Below are positions 54,642 through 64,000 of a DNA stretch of 64,000 bases, piece after piece. The notes under the pieces are model-generated. The model was not told the DNA's origin. It ran no database searches and saw only the letters and a program-made list of their open reading frames with translations. A program made the position numbers and the translations under genes. Origin of the DNA: Paenibacillus sp. FSL W8-0426 (GTDB taxonomy: Bacteria > Bacillota > Bacilli > Paenibacillales > Paenibacillaceae); NCBI RefSeq assembly GCF_037969725.1, contig NZ_CP150203.1:6001001-6065000 (forward strand), read 5' to 3'. Position 1 is the stretch's first letter. Every line of letters starts with the position of its first letter.

Positions 54642-55208
54642 TTATAACTTGAATTCCAGTTTTTTACGCAAAAATTCCCGGCCCCGATGAACGCGCGTCT
54701 TGATCGTTGTTACGGGCATGCCGGTGACATCGCTGATTTCCTGCAGCGACAGGTCCTGTAAATATCTCAATACCATGACCGACTTGTACTTGGCCGGAAG
54801 ACTGTCAATCGCTTCGCGGATCAGTGTTTGTGTCTCGGAAAGCAGAGCTTCGCTCTCCGGCGTTCGATCATCGCTTGGGAGCATGGCATAGCCGTCGGTT
54901 CCCTCTTGATCATTCAATTCCGCATCCAAGGAAAACGACGGCTTCTTCCTGCGCAATCGGTCGATGCACAGATTGGTAGCTATACGATATATCCAGGTTG
55001 AGAACTTTTGGTTGGGATCATACTTTTCCATATTACGGAACACGCGCAAAAAGGTTTCTTGTACAACGTCTTCCGCTTCATGTCTATTGCTCAGCATGCG
55101 GTATGCCAAATGAAACAGTTTGTCCTTGTATAATTCTACGATTTCTGCAAAGGCCCGCTGGTCACCCTTAAGCACCAGCTTGACGAGCCTGTTCTCCAAA
55201 TTGTCCAC
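54642..55208 (-). CDS. sigW: ECF RNA polymerase sigma factor SigW
   Basis: 188 residues. Region 2 reads LYKDKLFHLAYRMLSNRHEAEDVVQETFLRVF with the -10-recognition block KFSTWIYRIATNLCIDRLRRKKP; region 4 has LSLQEISDVTGMPVTTIKTRVHRGREFLRKKL. Length and order agree with SigW. Translation starts at GTG (55208) after GGGGGAA. It controls the envelope-stress regulon; the sigW-rsiW-cdaA-cdaR-glmM-glmS order supports the name. A promoter upstream of sigW itself was not clear. Confidence 0.95.
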   Translation of the reverse strand: MDNLENRLVKLVLKGDQRAFAEIVELYKDKLFHLAYRMLSNRHEAEDVVQETFLRVFRNMEKYDPNQKFSTWIYRIATNLCIDRLRRKKPSFSLDAELNDQEGTDGYAMLPSDDRTPESEALLSETQTLIREAIDSLPAKYKSVMVLRYLQDLSLQEISDVTGMPVTTIKTRVHRGREFLRKKLEFKL

Positions 55209-55342
55209 CTATATTCCCCCAGACATGCTGATGGGTTTTCCGTCTTCTGATACCCGTCCACACTTGTAATTCACCAATCAAATCGTAAATCAACTTTGGT
55301 CAAAAATCAAGACTGTGTCCGCAATTATCCGCTAAAAACAGT

Positions 55343-55374
55343 AAAAAACGGGAACTCCCTAAGGAGTCCCGTTT
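55343..55374 (-). terminator. Terminator of ppc
   Basis: On the minus strand AACGGGACTCC pairs with GGAGTTCCCGTT, followed by TTTT. It lies 59 bases after the ppc stop codon. Confidence 0.92.
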
Positions 55375-55432
55375 CCCCCTCCTTATGGAAAGGAAGGATT
55401 GAACCATTTATTAGATCATCGATATTTCCAAA

Positions 55433-58225
55433 TCAGCCGGTGTTCCGAAGTCCGGCTGCGATTCCGTTAATGGTCAACAGCACTTCACGCAGCAGTTCCG
55501 CATCGTCGTCGCCACGTTCACGCAGTTCTCTCAGTTCGCTGAGAAGCTGCACTTGCATATAGGACAACGGATCGACGTAAGGATTACGCAGTCTGATGGA
55601 TTCTTGAATCACCGGCACGTCGTTCAAAATTTCGGTTTCGCCGGTAATTTTCAGAATCAAATCTTTGGTCAAATTAAACTCGGCTTCAATCAGGCCATAG
55701 ATGCGGTCACGCGCTTCTTTGTTGGAAGTCATGGCCGAGTATTCCTTGGCGATGACGAGATCCGCCTTGGCCACTGCCATTTGTACCGTATCGATCAATG
55801 TCCGGAAGAACGGGAAGTTTGCATACATGTCTTTCAGAACAGCCAAATTCTCTTCTTTGCCCTGATAATAGCTTTGCAGTCCTGTTCCCGCCGCATACCA
55901 CGCCGGCAGCAGATAACGGCTTTGCGTCCATGCAAACACCCAAGGGATCGCTCTCAGATCCTCGAACTTGTCGCTGTTTTTCCGTTTGGATGGACGGGAA
56001 CCGATGTTCAGTTCGCCAACCTCAGGCAGCGGCGTCGATTCTTTGAAGAAAGTGAAGAAATCCGGGTCGCGGAAAATCAAATCCTGATATTTGCGCAGCG
56101 ACACCTCGGAAATATCCTTGATGATGCTGTCCCAATGACGCTCGGATGCCGATTCCTGCGGTTCCAAACTGTTCAATGCAGCAGTAATCAGCGCAGATGT
56201 TGCTTGTTCCAAACTGCGGTAAGCGATCCCTTTCAAGGAATAACGGGACGAGATGACCTCGCCTTGCTCCGTAATCTTGATGCCCCCGCCAATCGTATGC
56301 GGCGGTTGGGCCAGAATGCTGCGGTTCAGCGGCATCCCGCCGCGGCCAAGCGCTCCACCACGGCCATGGAAGAACTTCAGCTTCACGCCGTGTTCATTGC
56401 CCACCTCGGTAATGGCGTTCATCGCTACCCGCAGTTCCCAGTTGGCGGTCACTACGCCGCCGTCCTTGTTGCTGTCCGAATAGCCGAGCATGATCTCGTG
56501 CAATTCGTTCCGTGCGCTTACGCTGGCACGATATACAGGAAGCTTGAACAGCTTCTGCATAATGTCGGATGCTGCATGCAGATCGTCAATGGTTTCGAAC
56601 AGCGGCACTGCCTGAAGGGTAGATACGATCTTACCGTCGCTTCCTTTCTGGAAGAGGCCGACTTCTTTCGCAAAAACCATCACTTCCAGCAGGTCGCTTG
56701 CCCCTTGGGTCATGCTGATCAGGTAACTGGTAATGCATTCTGTGCCGAACTCGTTCTGTGCACGCTTGATCGTGCGGAATACGTCCAGACACTCCTTTGT
56801 TCCCTCGGTATATTGATGATATGCAGAAGTCAGCGGACGCGGATCTTCAAGCAAACGGGCCAGCAGATCCACTTTGCCGTCTTCCGTAAGGCGTGCATAA
56901 TCTTCAACCACATTCATTTTGGCCAAAATCTCGGCCATCGCATTTTCATGCTCCTGGCTATGCTGGCGCACATCGAGCGCTGCCGTATGGAAACCGAATA
57001 GTTCCACTTGGCGAATCATTTTGCGAACCGTGGTATCTGCCACGTAATCGGCGAAATGATGACGCAGGCTGCGGTCGATGATCATCAGATCGGCGATCAA
57101 CCCTTGTGCGTTATCATAGCGGTCAGGTTGACCGATTTTGTTTTCATCAAGCACATTGTTGAGCTTGGCGATCATGTAGGCCAACTTGATGCGGTATGGC
57201 TCCTTCTCGTTGCGCCAAATGTCGACCTTTTTCAACGTAACGTGTTTGCGATCCTCTTCAATGGATTGCAGCAATTCATCGGATACATTGATGATGTTCG
57301 TGCTGAAACTGAGATGGCCCATCAGTTCGATCATGATCCGCTGGTACTCGCGCATCGCGAGCTTGCGCTGCATGAGCAGCGTTTGCCACGTTACGTCTGA
57401 AGTTACCGATGGATTTCCGTCCCGGTCTCCCCCAATCCAGGAACCGAAGCGCAAATACGTCGGTACATGCCAGTTGTGGCCAGGGTAATATTTTTGCAGG
57501 CAGCGTTCAAGCTCCTGATATACGTCCGGAAGTACGTGGAACAGCGTTTCGTGAAAGTAATACATCCCGTTGCGGACTTCATCAAGCACGGTCGGCTTGC
57601 GGTCCCGAAGCTCATCGGTCTGCCACAAGGTGATGACCTCATTCAGCAGCTTTTCTCGCAACTGTTCACGTTCACGCAACGTCAGCGTAGGATTGTCAAG
57701 CAGCATGACGTCTTCAGAAATCCGTTTATGAATATCCAAAATGACGCGTCGCATAGCTTCTGTAGGGTGAGCCGTCATAACCAACTCCAGAGACAGTTCC
57801 TCCAGAATCTGCTCGACTTCCGTATGAGACAGCCCGCGCTCTTTCAGATCCTGAACGGCCTTTTCGATTGATCCAGGCTGCACGCTGTCCCCAGCAGAAC
57901 GCTCATAATCCCGCTTGCGCCGAATCCGATGATTTTGTTCAGCGATGTTCACCAATTGAAAATAAATCGCAAAAGCCCTGATTACCTGATGACGGTTCTC
58001 CGAGTCTAATTCCTGGATCATCGTTTTGAACTCTGCATAGAGCTCTGGCAAAAATTCTGCGCGCAAAGATTTGCTGGTTTCCCGAATTTTCTCAACGACA
58101 TCAAGAAGTTCCGTGCCGCCTTGATGGACTAGAACTTCTCCAAGTATGTTGCCCAGGAACCGCACGTCTCGCCGAAGCAGGTTGTTGGACTGGCTTTTGC
58201 TGGCGGTTACCATAGTTTCAGTCAT
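55433..58225 (-). CDS. ppc: Phosphoenolpyruvate carboxylase
   Basis: 930 residues, full length. Fixes bicarbonate onto PEP to make oxaloacetate. The catalytic His lies in [13 protein letters not shown], the conserved Gly-rich loop in [13 protein letters not shown], and the end [15 protein letters not shown] is the usual C-terminus. The ATG at 58225 follows GGGAGGA; a frame from 58261 adds twelve codons without a site. It is alone between a terminator and a long gene-free region. Confidence 0.97.
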   Translation of the reverse strand: MTETMVTASKSQSNNLLRRDVRFLGNILGEVLVHQGGTELLDVVEKIRETSKSLRAEFLPELYAEFKTMIQELDSENRHQVIRAFAIYFQLVNIAEQNHRIRRKRDYERSAGDSVQPGSIEKAVQDLKERGLSHTEVEQILEELSLELVMTAHPTEAMRRVILDIHKRISEDVMLLDNPTLTLREREQLREKLLNEVITLWQTDELRDRKPTVLDEVRNGMYYFHETLFHVLPDVYQELERCLQKYYPGHNWHVPTYLRFGSWIGGDRDGNPSVTSDVTWQTLLMQRKLAMREYQRIMIELMGHLSFSTNIINVSDELLQSIEEDRKHVTLKKVDIWRNEKEPYRIKLAYMIAKLNNVLDENKIGQPDRYDNAQGLIADLMIIDRSLRHHFADYVADTTVRKMIRQVELFGFHTAALDVRQHSQEHENAMAEILAKMNVVEDYARLTEDGKVDLLARLLEDPRPLTSAYHQYTEGTKECLDVFRTIKRAQNEFGTECITSYLISMTQGASDLLEVMVFAKEVGLFQKGSDGKIVSTLQAVPLFETIDDLHAASDIMQKLFKLPVYRASVSARNELHEIMLGYSDSNKDGGVVTANWELRVAMNAITEVGNEHGVKLKFFHGRGGALGRGGMPLNRSILAQPPHTIGGGIKITEQGEVISSRYSLKGIAYRSLEQATSALITAALNSLEPQESASERHWDSIIKDISEVSLRKYQDLIFRDPDFFTFFKESTPLPEVGELNIGSRPSKRKNSDKFEDLRAIPWVFAWTQSRYLLPAWYAAGTGLQSYYQGKEENLAVLKDMYANFPFFRTLIDTVQMAVAKADLVIAKEYSAMTSNKEARDRIYGLIEAEFNLTKDLILKITGETEILNDVPVIQESIRLRNPYVDPLSYMQVQLLSELRELRERGDDDAELLREVLLTINGIAAGLRNTG

Positions 58226-58850
58226 GCTTATCCTCCCATCTGATCGTTCGCTTTCGTACACGAAAATTTGACACCTTCATAACATCATACAATAAAACGT
58301 TACGAAAATCTTTACTTTTCTACTAGAAAAAAAGGGGGGTTTCCTTGATTTCTAGCATAAAAACACGCTTTTTTATTCATTTTCTTGCTCTGCTTCGACA
58401 TATGGGGCGGGCCCTTCTGCATGAACCATTTTTCACATATAAACCACACATGGGCAAATTCATTTTCATGCCAAAAAAATTATAAATATGCAATCTAGAA
58501 GCACGTTCCTTATGCTCACCATATGCAGTTGGAAAATCCGTCGCCCTGAAGCAGGAGTATATCCAATGAAACCTGACCGGCAAAGCAAGCTTTTGTATAC
58601 TTTATCACAGTGATGCAATAAATTAAAGAGTCTTTTTTAATTTTTTTGCTTGTTGGGGATGGATTCAGTAGAAATTAGAGCCAGCACTTTGGACGGATCA
58701 AAGTCTATTTTGTATGTCCAGCAGCATCTTCATACACTGGAAATCCAAAGGCCTGGGGATATGCTGCCACAACTTTGTTAACTCTTTGATGGACAATACG
58801 AAGTAAAGGAAGGATCACGGTCATGAACAAACTCATGCGAGGAAAACTAA
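58226..58850. other. Gene-free stretch upstream of ppc
   Basis: 625 bases of AT-rich sequence between the tRNA terminator and ppc. It should hold the ppc promoter; TATGAT on the minus strand near 58288 is a weak candidate. Short open frames here have no ribosome binding site and were not annotated. Confidence 0.4.
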
Positions 58851-58886
58851 AAACGATGATCTTCTGCACAGCAGAAGATCATCGTT
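58851..58886 (-). terminator. Terminator of the five-tRNA cluster
   Basis: On the minus strand AAAACGATGATCTTCTGC pairs with GCAGAAGATCATCGTTTT, a nearly perfect stem with a three-base loop, then TTAGTTTTCC. It ends the cluster directly after tRNA-Gly. Confidence 0.92.
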
Positions 58887-58893
58887 TTGCTGA

Positions 58894-58964
58894 AGCGGGT
58901 GATGGGAATCGAACCCACGCTACCAGCTTGGAAGGCTGGAGTTCTACCATTGAACTACACCCGC
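58894..58964 (-). tRNA. tRNA-Gly(TCC)
   Basis: Acceptor GCGGGTG pairs with CACCCGC; anticodon loop CTTCCAA gives TCC. GTTCAATGGTAGAAC is the D arm and TTCGATT the T loop. Last tRNA of the cluster; CCA not encoded. Confidence 0.95.
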
Positions 58965-58976
58965 AAATCATTAAAA

Positions 58977-59050
58977 TCGGGATGACACGATTTGAACATG
59001 CGACCCCCTGGTCCCAAACCAGGTGCTCTACCAAGCTGAGCTACATCCCG
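58977..59050 (-). tRNA. tRNA-Pro(TGG)
   Basis: Acceptor CGGGATG pairs with CATCCCG; anticodon loop TTTGGGA gives TGG. T loop TTCAAAT. Confidence 0.95.
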
Positions 59051-59061
59051 ATATGAAATGG

Positions 59062-59135
59062 CGCGCCCTGAGAGATTCGAACTCCCGACCTTTTGATTCG
59101 TAGTCAAACGCTCTATCCAGCTGAGCTAAGGGCGC
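59062..59135 (-). tRNA. tRNA-Arg(ACG)
   Basis: Acceptor GCGCCCT pairs with AGGGCGC; anticodon loop CTACGAA gives ACG (wobble A read as inosine after modification). Confidence 0.95.
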
Positions 59136-59143
59136 ATATTTGG

Positions 59144-59215
59144 AGCGGACGACGGGAATCGAACCCGCGACCCTCGCCTTGGCAAGGCGATGCTCTACCG
59201 CTGAGCCACGTCCGC
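59144..59215 (-). tRNA. tRNA-Gly(GCC)
   Basis: Acceptor GCGGACG pairs with CGTCCGC; anticodon loop TTGCCAA gives GCC. CCA is encoded or nearly so (CTCCA follows). Confidence 0.95.
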
Positions 59216-59225
59216 TTAATAAGGA

Positions 59226-59306
59226 TGCGCGTGGAGGGACTTGAACCCCCACGTCAAAGACGCTAGATCCTAAGTCTAGTGCGTCTGCCAATTCCGCCAC
59301 ACGCGC
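59226..59306 (-). tRNA. tRNA-Leu(TAG)
   Basis: Class II tRNA with a long variable arm. Acceptor GCGCGTG pairs with CACGCGC; anticodon loop CTTAGGA gives TAG. First tRNA after the promoter. Confidence 0.95.
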
Positions 59307-59396
59307 ATATTGAAGCCGAACATTTGATGCAAGGCTTTCACCTAACTGTAATTACGTTGTTTTTCGATCCAACGTATCTCGTTAGCGACAAGAATG

Positions 59397-59426
59397 ATCT
59401 TACCATATAATACGTATATGAGTCAA
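59397..59426 (-). promoter_or_regulatory. Promoter of the five-tRNA cluster
   Basis: TTGACT, 18-base spacer and TAAGAT on the minus strand, 91 bases before tRNA-Leu. It shows that this cluster can be transcribed apart from the rRNA operon. Confidence 0.7.
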
Positions 59427-60087
59427 GCATTTACGCAAAAAAATCTTTTTTTTCATTCTCCCCCCCTTTTTTGAATGTCTGTCCTGTATTTGTTTTAGAC
59501 TTACTCCCTGTCCCGTCCCACCAAATGATTACAGACGTAACTCTTAAAACCTATAGTAAGCCTCCTAAATAGGCTTCTAAACCGTTCCATCGGCTTAGAG
59601 CATTTCCCCATATAGATTGAAGCAAATTACTTTAAAACGGCAATCTTGAGCCTCTCCGCTGCATGTTGTCTCCTTCTCTGGTTTTACTCCAATTCAGAGA
59701 ACCTTTGTCATGTCAAATGAAATACGGTAACTTACCTGGTTGTTGACGTCAGACTTGTTCAGAACAGCGTTACTGGAAAGAAGAGCGCACACCCTGTGAT
59801 AGTTGTTATGCTTAGAGCTAAGCGAGCCCTGTGGTTCCATGGCGGTCTTAGAAGAAGACTAGCCTCATCTGCCGCAGCTGCTCGGCTAAGATGTCGTACC
59901 ATTCTTGACTCCCGTTTGTTGATAGAAAGCAGTTCTTTGAAATAGTCAGTGATTCTTTATCCCTGGATCGTTTATAACCGAAAATGCTGGCCGATTACAC
60001 GTGGACAGGGAGACTCATTCGTGCTTTTTAATTGTCTACAGCGCTGCTAACCATAAACAATCAATCTAAAAGATGCAAACATATATC
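59427..60087. other. Gene-free stretch between two tRNA clusters
   Basis: About 660 bases with no supported frame, RNA gene or repeat. It separates the terminator of the rRNA-tRNA operon (60088-60121) from the promoter of the next cluster. Confidence 0.4.
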
Positions 60088-60121
60088 AAAAAGGCCCACT
60101 ATTCATTCGCAAAAGTGAGCC
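60088..60121 (-). terminator. Terminator of the rRNA-tRNA operon
   Basis: On the minus strand GGCTCACT pairs with AGTGGGCC across a loop, followed by TTTTTG. Just upstream on this strand (60128-60170) a second weaker hairpin is followed by TTTTTTTTA, so termination may be tandem. Confidence 0.85.
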
Positions 60122-60179
60122 AAAATAAAAAAAACACCCTCATTGCATTCCGCAAGAACATGTTTTGAATGGATATAAC

Positions 60180-60255
60180 TGGTGAGCCATGAAGGACTCG
60201 AACCTTCGACACCCTGATTAAAAGTCAGGTGCTCTACCAACTGAGCTAATGGCTC
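60180..60255 (-). tRNA. tRNA-Lys(TTT)
   Basis: Acceptor GAGCCAT pairs with ATGGCTC; anticodon loop CTTTTAA gives TTT. CCA encoded. Last tRNA of the rRNA operon. Confidence 0.95.
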
Positions 60256-60270
60256 TCACTGAAGTTAAAA

Positions 60271-60345
60271 TGGCTGGGGATATAGGATTTGAACCTATGC
60301 ATGACGGAGTCAAAGTCCGTTGCCTTACCGCTTGGCTAATCCCCA
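60271..60345 (-). tRNA. tRNA-Gln(TTG)
   Basis: Acceptor TGGGGAT pairs with ATCCCCA; anticodon loop CTTTGAC gives TTG. CCA encoded. Confidence 0.95.
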
Positions 60346-60354
60346 ATAATAAAA

Positions 60355-60430
60355 TGGTGGAGGCTGAGGGGTTCGAACCCCCGACCCTCTGCTTGTAAGG
60401 CAGATGCTCTCCCAGCTGAGCTAAGCCTCC
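60355..60430 (-). tRNA. tRNA-Val(TAC)
   Basis: Acceptor GGAGGCT pairs with AGCCTCC; anticodon loop CTTACAA gives TAC. CCA encoded. Confidence 0.95.
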
Positions 60431-60438
60431 ATAATACT

Positions 60439-60454
60439 ATGACCCGTAGGGGAT
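60439..60454 (-). repeat. Partial repeat of the tRNA-Glu 3' end
   Basis: ATGACCCGTAGGGGAT occurs here and again at 60552-60567, where it forms the 3' acceptor and T-stem end of tRNA-Glu. The 113-base offset holds no complete tRNA; a hairpin ACTTCGTT / AACGAAGT lies between. It looks like a tRNA fragment left by recombination. Confidence 0.6.
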
Positions 60455-60552
60455 ACTCTCACTTCGTTCGAGACTGTGAAGTCTAAGCTAACGAAGTTAT
60501 CCTCCGACGAACCTTTGGGGTTCTCACCCCTTTTATTGCAATGGAATTACAA

Positions 60553-60624
60553 TGACCCGTAGGGGATTCGAACCCCTGTTACCTCCGTGAAAGGGAGGTG
60601 TCTTAACCCCTTGACCAACGGGCC
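60553..60624 (-). tRNA. tRNA-Glu(TTC)
   Basis: Acceptor GGCCCGT pairs with ACGGGTC (one G-U); anticodon loop CTTTCAC gives TTC. CCA not encoded. Confidence 0.95.
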
Positions 60625-60632
60625 TTATTCAA

Positions 60633-60705
60633 AGCTCTCAACCGGGATCGAACCGGTGACCTCATCCTTACCATGGATGCACTCTACCTACTGAGCTATG
60701 AGAGC
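60633..60705 (-). tRNA. tRNA-Thr(GGT)
   Basis: Acceptor GCTCTCA pairs with TGAGAGC; anticodon loop ATGGTAA gives GGT. Confidence 0.95.
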
Positions 60706-60708
60706 AAA

Positions 60709-60784
60709 TGGCTCCCCGAACAGGACTCGAACCTGTGACAACTCGATTAACAGTCGAGTGCTCTACCAACTGAGCTATCAGGGA
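60709..60784 (-). tRNA. tRNA-Asn(GTT)
   Basis: Acceptor TCCCTGA pairs with TCGGGGA (G-U at one end); anticodon loop CTGTTAA gives GTT. CCA encoded. First tRNA after the 5S gene. Confidence 0.95.
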
Positions 60785-60863
60785 ATATGGTGCATTTGCA
60801 TACGCAAATGCAATTCATCGTACAACGTCAACATATTGTTTTCTATGTATGATGAAAGAGTTC

Positions 60864-60980
60864 GCTTGGCGGCTTCCTACTCTCCCAGGACCCTGCGGTC
60901 CAAGTACCATCGGCGCTAGAGGGCTTAACGGTCGTGTTCGGGATGGGAACGTGTGGAACCCCTCCGCCATCGCCACCAAA
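60864..60980 (-). rRNA. rrf: 5S ribosomal RNA
   Basis: 117 bases on the minus strand, beginning TTTGGTGGCGATGGCG and ending GCCGCCAAGC; the ends pair as helix I. CCCATCCCGAACACG is the conserved 5S loop region. It lies 121 bases after the 23S gene and 79 before tRNA-Asn. Confidence 0.97.
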
Positions 60981-61101
60981 CGATTTTGCTTTGGATTGAA
61001 AAACGATCCGCACATCAAGTGATGTACCCGTTTTTCACTCAGAGATTGCTCTCTGAAAACTGGATTCGAAACGAAACTTGCGATCTTAGAACCTGCATTT
61101 C

Positions 61102-64000
<2,899 letters not shown>

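Noticed and set aside
55553..57001. 482-codon plus-strand frame inside ppc
   Set aside because: Antisense shadow of ppc.
58823..59056. Plus-strand frame over the tRNA-Gly and tRNA-Pro genes
   Set aside because: Its codons are tRNA complements; protein coding is not credible.
60431..60552. Possible extra tRNA in the Val-Glu spacer
   Set aside because: Only the 16-base 3' end of a tRNA-Glu is present; no D arm or anticodon arm can be folded.

Overview
The window reads as the chromosome of an endospore-forming, low-to-medium GC Gram-positive bacterium, most probably a Paenibacillus. Supporting signs are a GerA/GerB/GerC germination operon, a Spo0E-type phosphatase, the sigW-rsiW-cdaA-cdaR-glmM-glmS block known from Bacillales, a glmS ribozyme, YesM/YesN-type two-component genes beside a carbohydrate ABC importer, many AraC regulators, and strong AGGAGG-type ribosome binding sites. 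Several genes appear to start at GTG or TTG. The genus call is inference; no 16S rRNA lies in the window.

Layout. 1-6.4 kb: a truncated FixH/YtkA-like lipoprotein, a BdbC thiol oxidoreductase, a small membrane protein, a decayed aminoglycoside phosphotransferase, a DinB-like protein, a secreted stalk-domain protein with two tandem repeats, and a two-gene unit of unknown function. 6.7-13.9 kb: a carbohydrate ABC importer (lipoprotein, two permeases) with its YesM/YesN sensor-regulator pair and two cre-like sites. 13.9-21 kb: Spo0E-like phosphatase, a frameshifted IS605-type TnpB element, a WYL regulator with two paralogous C39-like proteins, a zinc-ribbon protein, and an ArsR regulator divergent from a Tet(L)-like efflux pump. 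21-28.3 kb: SnoaL-like and Rrf2 proteins, then two small sugar-catabolism modules (oxidoreductase plus aldo/keto reductase; oxidoreductase plus isomerase), each divergent from an AraC regulator. 28.4-33.8 kb: two-component system plus an FtsX-type ABC exporter. 33.9-37.9 kb: gerABC. 38.2-46.5 kb: a soluble PAS chemoreceptor, an RpiR regulator divergent from a three-gene ECF transporter, a PHP phosphoesterase, a ferritin-like protein and a DinB protein.

46.7-58.2 kb is housekeeping on the minus strand: a broken ferrochelatase fragment, glmS with its self-cleaving ribozyme, glmM, cdaR, cdaA (c-di-AMP synthase and regulator), rsiW, sigW and ppc. These couple cell-envelope stress sensing, c-di-AMP and amino-sugar supply for the wall. 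58.9-64 kb is the 3' part of an rRNA operon read on the minus strand (23S almost complete, 5S, six tRNAs, terminator), followed by a separate five-tRNA cluster with its own promoter and terminator.

No prophage or CRISPR array was seen. The less ordinary material is the degenerate TnpB that has also lost its expected RuvC-II glutamate, an ECF transporter of unknown substrate with an RpiR-type operator, the WYL plus twin C39-like genes, a sigma-W promoter placed between sigW and rsiW, cryptic remnants of hemH and an aph gene, and a tRNA-Glu 3'-end repeat.
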